From: Bowmanella sp. JS7-9
GTDB taxonomy: Bacteria; Pseudomonadota; Gammaproteobacteria; Enterobacterales; Alteromonadaceae
Assembly: GCF_004329715.1 (NCBI RefSeq)
Contig: NZ_JXSY01000002.1
Location: 248,001 to 312,000, forward strand
DNA: 64,000 nt
Direction of reading: 5' to 3'
The notes below the pieces were generated by a model. The model did no database searches. It was not told the origin of the DNA and saw only the letters and a program-made list of their open reading frames with translations. Numbering within the stretch: position 1 is the first letter of the stretch; each line of letters begins with the position of its first letter. Positions 1 through 12,971 of this stretch are shown here, in pieces. The position numbers and the translations under genes are program-made.

Positions 1-367
1 ACGCGTGATTATGATGTGTGAGTTGCCATCCAATGCGCTACTGGCCGATGAGTTTTTGGATATCTTCGATGGATTCTCCATCGGCTCCAATGATTTGACC
101 CAGCTGACTTTGGGTTTGGATCGCGACTCAGGTGTCATTGCCCATTTATTTGATGAGCGCAATGCGGCAGTTAAAGCGCTGCTCGCCATGGCAATTAAGG
201 CGGCTAAGGCGCGTGGCAAATATGTCGGGATCTGCGGCCAGGGTCCATCCGATCATCCTGACTTCGCTGCCTGGTTGGTGGAACAGGGGATTGACAGTGT
301 CTCACTCAATCCAGATACCGTGGTAGAAACCTGGTTGTATCTGGGTAAACAATACGCCAACGCGTAA
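1..367 (+). CDS. ppsA: Phosphoenolpyruvate synthase, C-terminal end (partial)
   Basis: Only the last 121 or so residues lie in the window; the gene enters from the left edge in the frame beginning at base 2. PEP synthase makes phosphoenolpyruvate from pyruvate and ATP in gluconeogenesis. The visible part is the end of the PEP-utilising TIM-barrel domain, with the family blocks GFSIGSNDLTQL and GKYVGICGQGPSDHP; the Cys in GICGQGPS is the expected catalytic acid (family knowledge). It ends at TAA 365-367, a few bases before a strong hairpin terminator. Identification is firm from the conserved C-terminal sequence. Confidence 0.95.
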   Translation, partial: RVIMMCELPSNALLADEFLDIFDGFSIGSNDLTQLTLGLDRDSGVIAHLFDERNAAVKALLAMAIKAAKARGKYVGICGQGPSDHPDFAAWLVEQGIDSVSLNPDTVVETWLYLGKQYANA

Positions 368-371
368 ATGC

Positions 372-407
372 AAAAAGGCCGCAATATTGCGGCCTTTCTT
401 GTTTTTT
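372..407. terminator. Bidirectional intrinsic terminator
   Basis: A GC-rich inverted repeat (AAGGCCGCAA / TTGCGGCCTT, centred near 385) is flanked by A residues on the left and T residues on the right, so it can end ppsA on the plus strand and the convergent small membrane gene on the minus strand. The T run touches the stop codon of that gene. Confidence 0.85.
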
Positions 408-624
408 AATTGCGCATCTTGCGATTAAGCAGTGCCTGGTCCAGTTTGCGTGCACCGCGACCACTGGCCCTTTGCACTTTGCGTAACCAATGTCTGGCGG
501 GTGGGTAGTCGATACTCATCAGCATTAGCCCGCCGAGCAAAATGAACATGGAACCCGGTAAAATAAAGCCAATAATGCCGATAGTTATCAGAATTATCGC
601 GATGAAGACACGTAGCTTACGCAT
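406..624 (-). CDS. Small inner-membrane protein, PGPGW-like
   Basis: A 72-residue protein with a basic N-terminus (MRKLR), a hydrophobic hairpin over about residues 6-40 interrupted by the turn LPGS, then a basic cytoplasmic tail rich in Arg and Lys. The pattern of helix, PG turn, GG helix and a following IDYPPARHWLRK segment resembles the PGPGW family of putative transmembrane proteins, although the signature reads PGS here. No biochemical role is known for such proteins. It is convergent with ppsA. Being a real gene is supported by its good membrane topology and by the shared terminator; the family call is tentative. Confidence 0.7.
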   Translation of the reverse strand: MRKLRVFIAIILITIGIIGFILPGSMFILLGGLMLMSIDYPPARHWLRKVQRASGRGARKLDQALLNRKMRN

Positions 625-727
625 AAATTACTGCCTCTTTTATACAACCATGAAACCAGTCTATCCCGCCGTGTAAAAAGAGTAAAAATGGCGTTTGTAA
701 CATTCTGTTATTAGCAAAGGGAATCAG

Positions 728-733
728 TATAAT
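728..733 (+). promoter_or_regulatory. Candidate -10 element for ydiJ
   Basis: A perfect TATAAT hexamer lies 30 bp upstream of the ydiJ ATG. No good -35 hexamer sits at the right distance (the best is a weak CTGTTA at 705-710), so this may be an activator-dependent promoter or chance. Confidence 0.3.
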
Positions 734-763
734 GGCGTATCATTTGCCACGTCAGTACAGGCC

Positions 764-3700
764 ATGCTCCCGCTTCTAGATCCGAACGCGTCATTGCAAC
801 AATCATATCTCGAGTTTCTTCAGCAGCTTAAAAAAGCCGGATTCGCAGGCGATATTCAGTCAGGTTATGCCACCCGTATTGCCTACAGCACGGATAATTC
901 GGTATATCAGAAGCTACCGCAAGCGGTGGTGTTACCAAAAAATACCGATGATTTGGTTATTCTTGGCAAACTCAGCGCCAAAGCGCAATTTAGTGATATT
1001 CGTTTCAGTCCACGTGGCGGCGGTACCGGAACTAATGGTCAATCTCTGACGGCTGGGATTGTGGTGGATATGTCGCGCCATATGAACAAGATCCTGGAAT
1101 TTAATGCCGACGAGGGTTGGGTCAGGGTACAAGCTGGCGTGGTAAAAGATCAGCTGAATGAATATCTCAAACCCCACGGTTATTTCTTCGCCCCCGATTT
1201 ATCCACCAGTAATCGTGCAACCATCGGTGGCATGATCAATACAGATGCATCGGGTCAGGGGAGTCTGGTGTATGGCAAAACCAGCGATCACGTATTAGGC
1301 CTTAAGTCGGTGTTATTCAACGGTGATGTGGTGGAAACCTCGCCGATGCCGCTGTCACAGGCTCAACAAGTTGCGGCTGATGCATGCCACCCTTTAAACG
1401 CTATCATGGCGCAGATCCTGGAAACAGCGATTGGTAAACGTCAGGAAATTATTGCCAAATTTCCACGCCTGAATCGTTTTTTAACCGGTTATGATCTGGA
1501 ACACGTGCTTTCAAATGACCAACAGCATGTGGATGTGAGCCGGATCATAACAGGCTCGGAAGGCACGTTGGCGTTTGTGACTGAGGCCCGGCTGAATGTT
1601 ACACCTATTGCCAAATTTAAGGCTCTGGTAAATGTGAAGTATGACTCGTTTGAGTCAGCGCTGCGTCACGCGCCACAAATGGTGGCGGCACAGGCGACCT
1701 CAGTGGAAACTGTGGACAGCAAGGTACTTAATCTGGCCCGTGAAGACATTGTTTGGCACAGCGTAAAAGACCTGATTGAGGATGTGCCGGGCAAATCCAT
1801 GTTAGGCCTGAACATGGTCGAATATAACGCAGAAGAACCGGCAAATTTCCGTGCCAAGCTGGATGGACTGTTAGCCAGTCTGGATGCGGATATGGTGGTG
1901 GGACGCAATGGTGTTATCGGTTATCAGGTGACTGAAGATACCGGCCAAATCGCAAAAATTTACGCTATGCGTAAGAAAGCGGTCGGTTTGTTGGGTAAGG
2001 CTAAAGGCTGGGCAAAACCAGTCGCGTTTGCCGAAGACACCGCCGTACCTCCCGAAAATCTGGCTGATTTTATTCTGGAGTTTCGCGAACTGCTTGACGC
2101 AAAAGGCCTGCAATATGGCATGTTTGGCCACGTGGATGCCGGCGTGTTGCATGTTCGTCCTGCTCTGGATTTAAGTGATCCCACACAAGAAGCCTTACTA
2201 CAAACCTTGTCTGATGAGGTAGTGGCGCTGGTGGCCAAATATGGCGGTTTAATGTGGGGCGAGCATGGCAAAGGCTATCGTTCCGAATATGGGCCTGCGT
2301 TTTTTGGTGATGAGCTATTTACCGAATTACGCAAGATAAAGCGCGCTTTCGATCCGCTGAATAAACTGAATCCGGGCAAGATTTGTACGCCGTTGGAATC
2401 AGAGGAATCTCTCGTACGGGTGAGTGACGAAAAGCGCGGTGCATTTGACCGGCAAATCCCTATCGAAGTGCGCGACAGCTATGCTCCTGCGATGAATTGT
2501 AACGGCAATGGCCTGTGTTTTAACTACGACACTAAGTCCCCTATGTGCCCATCGTTTAAGGTAACCGGTGATCGTCGTCACAGTCCAAAAGGCAGGGCAG
2601 GTATGGTGCGTGAATGGCTGCGTCAGTTAGCCAATCAGCAGGTTGATATTCAGACTCTCGAGCAGCAGAGTTTTACGCAGCCAACTCCGCGCTGGAAAAA
2701 ACGGCCGATGAGCCATGATCCCCATGACTTTTCCCATGAGGTGAAAGACGTAATGGATCACTGTCTGGCTTGTAAGGCCTGTACCAGTCAGTGTCCTGTT
2801 AATGTGGATGTACCGGGTTTCCGCGCGCGATTTTTAAACTTGTATTACCAGCGTTATCAGCGTCCACTGCGCGACAGCCTGGTCGCCAACGTAGAGAAAA
2901 TGGCGCCTTGGCTGGCAAAATTTCCGCGTCTGGTAAACCGTATTATGACTCTGGCACCGGTCAAACATTATCTGCACAAACGCGTGGGGTATGTGGATGC
3001 GCCACTGTTATCCAGCCCGACATTGCAGTCGCGCATTCGGGGCAACTATCAGTTTGATTTGCAAAAACTGACCTCGTTGAATGTTCGGCAGAAAAGTAAA
3101 ACTGTGCTGATTGTGCAGGATCCCTTTACCAGCTTCTATGAGGCTGAACTTGTCGCCGATTGCCTGAATTTGCTGGAAAAATTGGGTTATCAACCTGTCC
3201 TTCTGCCGTTTAAACCCAACGGCAAGCCTCAACACGTAAAAGGCTATTTGCAGGAATTTGCTGCAACGGCAAAAAACGCAGCGGAGTTTCTACAGCAATT
3301 GGCTGCGCTGGATTTGCCCATGCTGGGGTTAGACGCGTCCATGGTGCTGTGTTATCGCGATGAATACAGTAAGGCACTGGGCGATGCAAGGGGTGATTTC
3401 CATGTGCAATTGCTGCATGAGTGGCTGGTAAGCCAACCGCTGAATGTCAGCCTGGCTGACGAGACTGACTATGTGCTGTTTACTCACTGTACTGAGAAAA
3501 CCGCGTTACCTACCGTGGGCAATGCCTGGCTGCAAATATTTAAGCAAATGGGATTACGGTTAACCCTGGAAGAAACCGGCTGTTGTGGTATGGCGGGAAC
3601 GTTTGGTCATGAAGCCGCACATCTGGATGAGTCAAAAGACATCTATGCACTTAGTTGGTATCCGGCGTTGCGGCAACATCAGCACCAGCAGGTATTGGTG

Positions 3701-3793
3701 ACCGGATTTTCCTGTCGCAGTCAGGTCAAACGGATAGAGGGCTTCAAGCCGCTCCATCCGTTACAACTGTTAAACGCAAAGATCAGTGCATAA
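764..3793 (+). CDS. ydiJ: YdiJ-type FAD/4Fe-4S dehydrogenase (D-2-hydroxyglutarate dehydrogenase family)
   Basis: A 1009-residue protein, close to the 1018 residues of E. coli YdiJ. The N-terminal third is a vanillyl-alcohol-oxidase-type FAD domain, with FSPRGGGTGTNGQSL near residues 85-98 and a nucleotide-binding ITGSEGTLA block. A FAD-oxidase C-terminal-type domain follows, ending near PLNKLNPGKIC. A ferredoxin-like cysteine cluster (CLACKACTSQCPVN) lies at about residues 667-680, and a CCG-type domain (ETGCCGMAGTFG) near residue 937. YdiJ-type enzymes oxidise D-2-hydroxyglutarate or related D-hydroxyacids and pass electrons to the respiratory chain; the exact substrate here is inference. 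It overlaps the convergent GNAT gene by 11 bp at its 3' end. Confidence 0.85.
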   Translation: MLPLLDPNASLQQSYLEFLQQLKKAGFAGDIQSGYATRIAYSTDNSVYQKLPQAVVLPKNTDDLVILGKLSAKAQFSDIRFSPRGGGTGTNGQSLTAGIVVDMSRHMNKILEFNADEGWVRVQAGVVKDQLNEYLKPHGYFFAPDLSTSNRATIGGMINTDASGQGSLVYGKTSDHVLGLKSVLFNGDVVETSPMPLSQAQQVAADACHPLNAIMAQILETAIGKRQEIIAKFPRLNRFLTGYDLEHVLSNDQQHVDVSRIITGSEGTLAFVTEARLNVTPIAKFKALVNVKYDSFESALRHAPQMVAAQATSVETVDSKVLNLAREDIVWHSVKDLIEDVPGKSMLGLNMVEYNAEEPANFRAKLDGLLASLDADMVVGRNGVIGYQVTEDTGQIAKIYAMRKKAVGLLGKAKGWAKPVAFAEDTAVPPENLADFILEFRELLDAKGLQYGMFGHVDAGVLHVRPALDLSDPTQEALLQTLSDEVVALVAKYGGLMWGEHGKGYRSEYGPAFFGDELFTELRKIKRAFDPLNKLNPGKICTPLESEESLVRVSDEKRGAFDRQIPIEVRDSYAPAMNCNGNGLCFNYDTKSPMCPSFKVTGDRRHSPKGRAGMVREWLRQLANQQVDIQTLEQQSFTQPTPRWKKRPMSHDPHDFSHEVKDVMDHCLACKACTSQCPVNVDVPGFRARFLNLYYQRYQRPLRDSLVANVEKMAPWLAKFPRLVNRIMTLAPVKHYLHKRVGYVDAPLLSSPTLQSRIRGNYQFDLQKLTSLNVRQKSKTVLIVQDPFTSFYEAELVADCLNLLEKLGYQPVLLPFKPNGKPQHVKGYLQEFAATAKNAAEFLQQLAALDLPMLGLDASMVLCYRDEYSKALGDARGDFHVQLLHEWLVSQPLNVSLADETDYVLFTHCTEKTALPTVGNAWLQIFKQMGLRLTLEETGCCGMAGTFGHEAAHLDESKDIYALSWYPALRQHQHQQVLVTGFSCRSQVKRIEGFKPLHPLQLLNAKISA

Positions 3794-4241
3794 ATTCAAT
3801 GTGGGCAAGCTGGCACTGCTGTACCGGGCATGCCATTTTGCGCCGTGGAATGCCGGCGTCCATATAGGCTGGCCCAACAGGGGTGAAGCCTAGTTCCTGG
3901 TAGCGGGGAACAGCATCGATATCACATTGCACGCAAATCGACTCGATTTTTTGGCTGCGGGCGATATCTAATAACGCTGATACGAGGGTGTCGTACACTT
4001 CGCGTTTGCGCCATTCACGGCGTACGGCAATTCTGCCCAACTCACCCTCCGGTGTCAGGCGGCCGGTGGCAACGGCTTGCTTATCATCGGACTCGACTAC
4101 GACGTGATAAGCACTATCGTCGCTGCGGTCGAATTCAATGTTTTGTGGGATCCTCCATTCAATTACAAACACTTTTTCCCGCAGTGTTTTTACTTCATGG
4201 CAATGGTGTTGCCAATTTACGTGCTTGACGCGAAGCGGCAT
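3783..4241 (-). CDS. GNAT-family N-acetyltransferase
   Basis: A 152-residue acyl-CoA N-acyltransferase fold protein. The N-terminal LREKVFVIEWRIP block, the ATGRLTPEGELGRIAVRREWRKREV region (motif A with a variant acetyl-CoA loop) and the C-terminal YQELGFTPVGPAYMDAGIPRRKM block resemble the YjcF/ElaA subgroup. The substrate is unknown. The reading frame can be extended to a TTG at 4301 that overlaps the stop of the adenylate cyclase gene as TTGA, adding a low-complexity leader. I prefer the ATG at 4241 because conserved sequence begins there. It probably shares a transcript with the cyclase gene. It overlaps ydiJ tail-to-tail. Confidence 0.8.
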   Translation of the reverse strand: MPLRVKHVNWQHHCHEVKTLREKVFVIEWRIPQNIEFDRSDDSAYHVVVESDDKQAVATGRLTPEGELGRIAVRREWRKREVYDTLVSALLDIARSQKIESICVQCDIDAVPRYQELGFTPVGPAYMDAGIPRRKMACPVQQCQLAHIEFMH

Positions 4242-4297
4242 GGGGTTAGGTCTCAATGTTACGGGACTATTAAGCGTAGAAGAGCAATCGATACTAC

Positions 4298-5518
4298 TCA
4301 AGGCTCGCTATGTTTATGGCCGACTAACCAATACGTGGTTTGCAAACCAATACCGCGAATATCAATATCGCCCCGGGGTTCGAAAATAAAATGCTCGCGA
4401 ACCAGCTGGTAGGTGGCCAGACTGACCTGGATTTTGCCTGCTTCGCCATAGCTTTCCATGCGGGATGCCAAATTAACTGTGTCGCCCCATACGTCATAGG
4501 AAAATTTATGCAAACCGACGACACCCCCTACCGCAGAGCCAGTGTGAATGCCAATCCTGAGCCGGTTAGGTAAGTGATGGCGCTGAGCAAAATCACTGAA
4601 CAGCTGTTGCATACGCAAGGCAACCTCACAAGCACGCCAGGCGTGGTCAGCAAGTGCCAGAGGTGCGCCACAGACGATCATGATGCCATCGCCATTGGTT
4701 TTGATTTTTTCTAAGCCATAGCTTAAAAACAGCTGATCCATTTCACTGTAAAGCTCATTCAGCAGGCGAACTAAGCCCAGTTCGGTCAATTGTCTGGATA
4801 GGTGAGTGAAGCCTTCAATATCGGCGAAGATTACCGTGATTTCCGCGTAAAAATCGGCAATGGTGTCTTGATGGGCGCGCATTCTCTCGGCAATGCTATC
4901 AGGCAGAATATTGCTGAGTAACTCGTCTGAGCGAGCTCTCTCCTCGTCCAGCCGTCTGCGATCTATTTCCAGATTACGCTGAATAAAATAAGCGCACACT
5001 GCAAAACTTGCGACTAAAAACACCCAATTCGCCGGGCGCAAGAAGTGCTGGTAATCCGCACTCACCCCCTGGGTTTCAATGCTGTTCAGTACAATAAATG
5101 CCAGGGCATAAGTCGTTTGGAAGAGATAAATTTCCAATTTTGTTTGGCGCGAGAATAGGGTGGGCAGCAATAAAATGCCCAGCAGCAAAAAGATCTGCAC
5201 GTGAGATTGATTGCCAAGATACAAAGTTGAGGCGCTGATATAGATAAAGTAAATCAGTGACAGCCAATAAACGGCCAGTTTATGTCGTTGCCAATGATTA
5301 AAAAGCGGTGTAAGCATCGTTAAACAGGCAAAAATACCGATAAGGAGAGCTTTCCCTGAGCCACCTTGCGTCCAATAACCAACACTGGCTGGCAATTGCA
5401 ACAATAGGGTGAGGAGCATTATCAGCGAAATAACATTGGCGATGCGGATTGGACAGAAACTGTCCCGATCGGAATGTTGGTGGCCTGCTCTGAGCCAGAT
5501 TCGCATCCATCCTGGCAT
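4298..5518 (-). CDS. Membrane-bound class III adenylate cyclase
   Basis: A 406-residue protein. About residues 25-190 form roughly six hydrophobic helices (a membrane sensor or anchor module with no named domain that I recognise), followed by a short linker (QRNLEIDRRRLDEERARSDELLSNILP) and a class III nucleotide cyclase domain. The catalytic set looks complete: first metal Asp in VIFADIEGFTHL, Lys and second metal Asp in EKIKTNGDGIMI, adenine-selecting Asp in YDVWGDTVN, and transition-state Asn/Arg in VNLASRME. It should therefore make cAMP (inference from residues). The linker matches the S-helix usually found before such domains. A GNAT gene follows directly. Confidence 0.9.
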   Translation of the reverse strand: MPGWMRIWLRAGHQHSDRDSFCPIRIANVISLIMLLTLLLQLPASVGYWTQGGSGKALLIGIFACLTMLTPLFNHWQRHKLAVYWLSLIYFIYISASTLYLGNQSHVQIFLLLGILLLPTLFSRQTKLEIYLFQTTYALAFIVLNSIETQGVSADYQHFLRPANWVFLVASFAVCAYFIQRNLEIDRRRLDEERARSDELLSNILPDSIAERMRAHQDTIADFYAEITVIFADIEGFTHLSRQLTELGLVRLLNELYSEMDQLFLSYGLEKIKTNGDGIMIVCGAPLALADHAWRACEVALRMQQLFSDFAQRHHLPNRLRIGIHTGSAVGGVVGLHKFSYDVWGDTVNLASRMESYGEAGKIQVSLATYQLVREHFIFEPRGDIDIRGIGLQTTYWLVGHKHSEP

Positions 5519-5540
5519 CGTTTAAGTCCATTTAAACAAA

Positions 5541-5570
5541 AAGGGTGAATAAAGATTAGTTTATTCACCC
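5541..5570 (-). terminator. Intrinsic terminator of purB
   Basis: An 11-bp perfect inverted repeat (GGGTGAATAAA / TTTATTCACCC, loop of 6). Reading on the minus strand it is followed by TTTTTGTTT, so it ends the purB transcript 35 bp past the stop codon. Confidence 0.85.
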
Positions 5571-5604
5571 TACAATTGCTTAATGCACCAGTGATAAATG
5601 TGGC

Positions 5605-6990
<1,386 letters not shown>

Positions 6991-6996
6991 TTAAAA

Positions 6997-7626
6997 TTAA
7001 TTATCCAGATAGCGCAGCGTTGCTGCAGCATCCTGTAAGATTCGTTTACGTGAAAATAAAATGTGGCGGCGTTTTCCGCCAAGCTGGCGCCACAATACCG
7101 TGGCACGAATGCCGCCCAGTAACAGGGCTCTGACCTTGTCCTGAATGGCAGGCTGACGCAGTAGCACAGTGTTGCCCGCTACTTGAATTTTGGGGCCTGC
7201 CGGACTCACTACATCACTGTATACACTGGCCATATTCGCCATCATCTGCGAACTGGTTATCTCATATAAGCCAGTTTGACGCTGCAACTGACCAATGCGC
7301 TGACCCAGCTGATTCAGCACGGTTTTGTTGTTGCTGATTTTACGTTCCAAGGCAAACAATCCGGCGATGTAGCGGGTTACCTCGGCGTCTTTATCGACCG
7401 GTGTTCCACCCAACTGATGGGCTAGAGTACGAAAGCCGCTGTGCAAATTTTGCAAACGGCCAAATATGACTTCAGGCGATTCTGCATCGATGACAAGAAT
7501 CGCACCAAGAATGGTATCGACATCTGCGGTATCGGTAGTGCGCCCACGGGCAGTTTGTTGAACCAGCGTAGCAGCTTGACAAACCGCCGCTAATGCTAAA
7601 GTGGAGGGGGCAGGCTGATAACTCAT
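6997..7626 (-). CDS. hflD: HflD, high-frequency lysogenization protein homolog
   Basis: A 209-residue all-alpha protein (E. coli HflD has 213). It begins [19 protein letters not shown] and holds the family blocks [18 protein letters not shown] and [39 protein letters not shown]. HflD is a peripheral inner-membrane protein known from its effect on phage lambda CII; its housekeeping role is not clear. The start is the ATG at 7626, which overlaps the mnmA stop as ATGA; the frame runs further upstream but inside mnmA. The mnmA-hflD-purB order supports the call. Confidence 0.95.
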   Translation of the reverse strand: MSYQPAPSTLALAAVCQAATLVQQTARGRTTDTADVDTILGAILVIDAESPEVIFGRLQNLHSGFRTLAHQLGGTPVDKDAEVTRYIAGLFALERKISNNKTVLNQLGQRIGQLQRQTGLYEITSSQMMANMASVYSDVVSPAGPKIQVAGNTVLLRQPAIQDKVRALLLGGIRATVLWRQLGGKRRHILFSRKRILQDAAATLRYLDN

Positions 7627-8726
7627 CGTCTGAGGTATCGTCCGATTATGGCGCCACCCAGGCATTCTTCCCCGAGGTAAAATACCGCAGATTGGCCTGG
7701 CGTTACCGCTTTTTGTGGTTGATCGAATATTACTTCGATTTCGTCATCATTAAGGTAAGTCAGGGTACAGGGAATGTCTTCCTGTCTATAACGGGTTTTT
7801 ACCGCGCAGCGCAGCGGTGTAGCTGGTTTCTCGCGACTGACCCAATGCATTTGGTTGGCAATTAATCCGTCTGAGTACAACAGACTGTGATCGCTGCCCT
7901 GGGCAACGATTAACACATTGCGTTGCATATCTTTTTCAACCACATACCAGGGTTCATCACCAAATTCAGCCAATCCCCCGATATGTAGGCCTTTTCGCTG
8001 TCCGAGAGTGTGGTACATCAGACCTTCATGACGTCCGATGACCTGACCCTCTGGCGTTTCGATATCACCGGGTTGAGCGGGAAGGTATTGTGACAAGAAA
8101 TCTTTGAACTTACGCTCGCCAATAAAACAGATACCCGTGCTGTCTTTTTTATCTGCGGTTACTAGTCCTTGTTCTTCAGCGATGCGACGCACCTCTGGTT
8201 TTTCCAGTTCACCTACTGGGAACAGAGTTTGCGCGACATGTTCATGGCTTAAGGTGTATAAGAAGTAACTTTGGTCTTTGTTGCCATCCAATCCGCGCAA
8301 AAGTTGCCACTTGCCATTAACACACCGACGTCTGACGTAATGACCCGTAGCGATGTAATCGGCACCGAGTTCTTCTGCGGCGAATTCTAAGAAGGCTTTA
8401 AATTTGATTTCCTTGTTGCACATGATATCCGGATTCGGTGTGCGACCGGCTTTGTACTCAGCGAGGAAATATTCGAACACATTGTCCCAGTATTCCGCGG
8501 CGAAATTGATGGTGTGCAATACGATGCCTAACTTGTCGGCAACCGCTTGTGCGTCTTCCAGATCCTGTGCGGCGGCACAATATTCATCCGTATCATCTTC
8601 TTCCCAGTTTTTCATAAACAGGCCTTCGACCTGATAGCCTTGTTGCAACAATAAATAGGCGGAAACGGAAGAATCTACACCGCCGGACATTCCGACGATT
8701 ACTTTGGTACGACTGTTATCTGACAT
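7623..8726 (-). CDS. mnmA: tRNA-specific 2-thiouridylase MnmA
   Basis: A 367-residue enzyme that puts sulfur on C2 of the wobble uridine (U34) in tRNA-Lys, -Glu and -Gln, using ATP and persulfide from the Tus relay. Visible are the PP-loop SGGVDSS at residues 14-20, the nucleophile Cys103 in [12 protein letters not shown], and the persulfide-receiving Cys200 in [13 protein letters not shown]. Length and all three sites fit E. coli MnmA. It is translationally coupled to hflD by an ATGA overlap. Another sulfur-transfer gene pair (csdAE, tcdA) lies about 21 kb away. Confidence 0.98.
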   Translation of the reverse strand: MSDNSRTKVIVGMSGGVDSSVSAYLLLQQGYQVEGLFMKNWEEDDTDEYCAAAQDLEDAQAVADKLGIVLHTINFAAEYWDNVFEYFLAEYKAGRTPNPDIMCNKEIKFKAFLEFAAEELGADYIATGHYVRRRCVNGKWQLLRGLDGNKDQSYFLYTLSHEHVAQTLFPVGELEKPEVRRIAEEQGLVTADKKDSTGICFIGERKFKDFLSQYLPAQPGDIETPEGQVIGRHEGLMYHTLGQRKGLHIGGLAEFGDEPWYVVEKDMQRNVLIVAQGSDHSLLYSDGLIANQMHWVSREKPATPLRCAVKTRYRQEDIPCTLTYLNDDEIEVIFDQPQKAVTPGQSAVFYLGEECLGGAIIGRYLRR

Positions 8727-8806
8727 GCGTTAGCGTTATGTGCTCGGTTAGGAATTTTGAGGGCGCGGAGTGTACCAAATCACCGCGCTAAATTCTACGT
8801 TATGGC

Positions 8807-9244
8807 TTAGGTTGAGATCATTCTCTGAATCTGTTCAACCATTTCATTTGCGTTCATATCTGATGCAATTGCGCTCTTTTCCATCCCTTGATAAGGATGG
8901 ATAAAATCACTAAAGCCAGATACGGGCATCGCAGTAGGACTCGGGTAGTGTTCGAAAGCCATTGCCCAGTTTTCAAATGCGCGTTGTTGAACGGTTTGAT
9001 ACAGCACACGATTGAGGCCGAAATGGCGGTTGTCTGTTAACAACAGGCGGTATAAAGCACTGACATTTTCAGATGGCCCCTCGATAATTTGAAAAAATGT
9101 GGTGTCGGTCAGTGTCAGATAACCACCTATTTCTGCTCGCGCGTTGTTGCGTCTCGCCACAGATAGTAATTGATTCAATTCCTCTGATGACATCGGATGT
9201 TTAGCTGTACTTATATAAGCGAGTTGAACTAAGGACTCTGACAT
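8807..9244 (-). CDS. Stand-alone BLUF-domain blue-light sensor
   Basis: A 145-residue protein that is essentially one BLUF domain (blue-light sensing using FAD) plus a short helical tail. All key photochemical positions are present with the spacing of AppA: Tyr10 (LAYIS), Asn34 (RRNNAR), Gln52 (FFQIIEG), Trp93 and Met95 (ENWAMAF). That predicts a working flavin photocycle. It has no output domain, so it must signal by protein contact, as short BLUF proteins such as PixD do (family knowledge). An ATG five codons upstream (9259) is the other possible start; 9244 has a GGAAA-like site upstream. It has no obvious partner gene beside it. Confidence 0.9.
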   Translation of the reverse strand: MSESLVQLAYISTAKHPMSSEELNQLLSVARRNNARAEIGGYLTLTDTTFFQIIEGPSENVSALYRLLLTDNRHFGLNRVLYQTVQQRAFENWAMAFEHYPSPTAMPVSGFSDFIHPYQGMEKSAIASDMNANEMVEQIQRMIST

Positions 9245-9314
9245 AGCCGATTTCCGCATGCTCGTATAAATATAAGGTATAGGCTGAATAATTGTTTATG
9301 CGAAAGAAAATTAA

Positions 9315-9785
9315 TTAGTCTTCAGTAGCAATAGGCGTAAAGCGTAAAATGTTGAGCGGTAACAGCTTGCCTTGCAAAGTATCCTGCACGCATTGAATCG
9401 CTGCAGGGCTGCGTAATTGCCCGGCACGCTCGATAATTTGTTCTGCCGTTAGCCAATGCCAGGCGATTATATTTTCCTCAGTGCTGGTGCAGGTTGGCAA
9501 ATGGGTTAATTCAAAAACAAATCCAAAACGTAAGTAGGTCAATGGTTTGTCTGCGGTGGGATTGAGATAGATACCGCACAGGCCGGTAGGCTCAGCCTGA
9601 ATGCCGGCTTCTTCTTTTAATTCGCGTTTCGCTGCATCTGGCAGTGACTCACCCCATTCCAGATGGCCAGCGGGTTGATTGAGTTTCTTTACGCCATCGA
9701 TGATTTCTTCCACCAGCAAAAATTTGTCCTGATAACGAACAATACAAGCTACGGTAACGTTGGGACGAAAGCGTGCTACAGACAA
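9315..9785 (-). CDS. nudJ: NudJ-type Nudix phosphatase
   Basis: A 156-residue Nudix hydrolase close in length and sequence to E. coli NudJ (153), which hydrolyses nucleoside di- and triphosphates and the thiamine precursor HMP-PP. The Nudix box G-x5-E-x7-RELKEEAGI is complete at residues 40-62. The longer open frame begins at 9974 inside rluE in another frame and gives a non-conserved Arg/Ser-rich leader. The start is instead a TTG at 9785, seven bases after a GGGAG ribosome-binding site. It therefore overlaps the last codons of rluE by 10 bp and is probably translationally coupled. E. coli also has nudJ directly after rluE. Confidence 0.9.
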   Translation of the reverse strand: MSVARFRPNVTVACIVRYQDKFLLVEEIIDGVKKLNQPAGHLEWGESLPDAAKRELKEEAGIQAEPTGLCGIYLNPTADKPLTYLRFGFVFELTHLPTCTSTEENIIAWHWLTAEQIIERAGQLRSPAAIQCVQDTLQGKLLPLNILRFTPIATED

Positions 9786-10318
9786 CGATATTCTCCCGGC
9801 GCCAGACCGTCCAGAGTCCAGTCTCCAATCCGGTAACGGATTAATCGTAGGGTAGGGAACCCGACGGCTGCAGTCATTCTGCGTACCTGACGGTTTTTCC
9901 CTTCGGTGATGGTCAGACTGAGCCAACTGGTGGGAATGTTTTTGCGAAAACGCACTGGCGGATTCCGTGGCCATACGGTCGGCTCTTGCATGCGCTGTGC
10001 TTTGGCCGGGCGGGTCAAACCATCTTTAAGTTTAACGCCCCGGCTTAATTGGAGAATTGCGTCATCGCTGATCTCTCCATCGACCTGCACCCAATAGGTT
10101 TTACTGGTTTTGTGCCTGGGGTCGGCGAGTTTGCTCTGTAGCTTGCCATCATTGGTCAGAATTAATAATCCTTCACTGTCACGGTCTAACCTGCCAGCGG
10201 CATATACGCCGGGGATATCGATAAAATCCTTGAGCACGCTGCGGTCTTGCTCATCAGTAAATTGACACAATACGTCATAGGGCTTGTTAAACAGCACTAT
10301 TTTGCGTTCAGGGTTCAA
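9776..10318 (-). CDS. rluE: 23S rRNA pseudouridine(2457) synthase RluE
   Basis: A 180-residue RsuA/RluB/E/F-family synthase; RluE isomerises U2457 of 23S rRNA. The catalytic motif [13 protein letters not shown] places the nucleophile Asp at residue 45, and [14 protein letters not shown] is the second family block. It lacks the N-terminal S4 domain, as E. coli RluE does. The start is TTG (10318): the preceding in-frame codon is a TAA stop and a GGAG site lies upstream, so TTG is the first usable start. The downstream neighbour is nudJ, as in E. coli. Confidence 0.92.
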   Translation of the reverse strand: MNPERKIVLFNKPYDVLCQFTDEQDRSVLKDFIDIPGVYAAGRLDRDSEGLLILTNDGKLQSKLADPRHKTSKTYWVQVDGEISDDAILQLSRGVKLKDGLTRPAKAQRMQEPTVWPRNPPVRFRKNIPTSWLSLTITEGKNRQVRRMTAAVGFPTLRLIRYRIGDWTLDGLAPGEYRCL

Positions 10319-12873
<2,555 letters not shown>

Positions 12874-12920
12874 TGCGAGTGGCGGTGGGGTCTTAATGGA
12901 CTTCACCGAACTTCAGACAT

Positions 12921-12956
12921 AAAAAAAGCAGATGTTTAACGCATCTGCTTTTTTAT
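12921..12956. terminator. Bidirectional intrinsic terminator (icd / cspD)
   Basis: AAAGCAGATG and CATCTGCTTT pair around a 7-nt loop, with an A run on the left and a T run on the right, so it can serve both convergent genes. Confidence 0.9.
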
Positions 12957-12971
12957 TTCCGATGCACAGCA

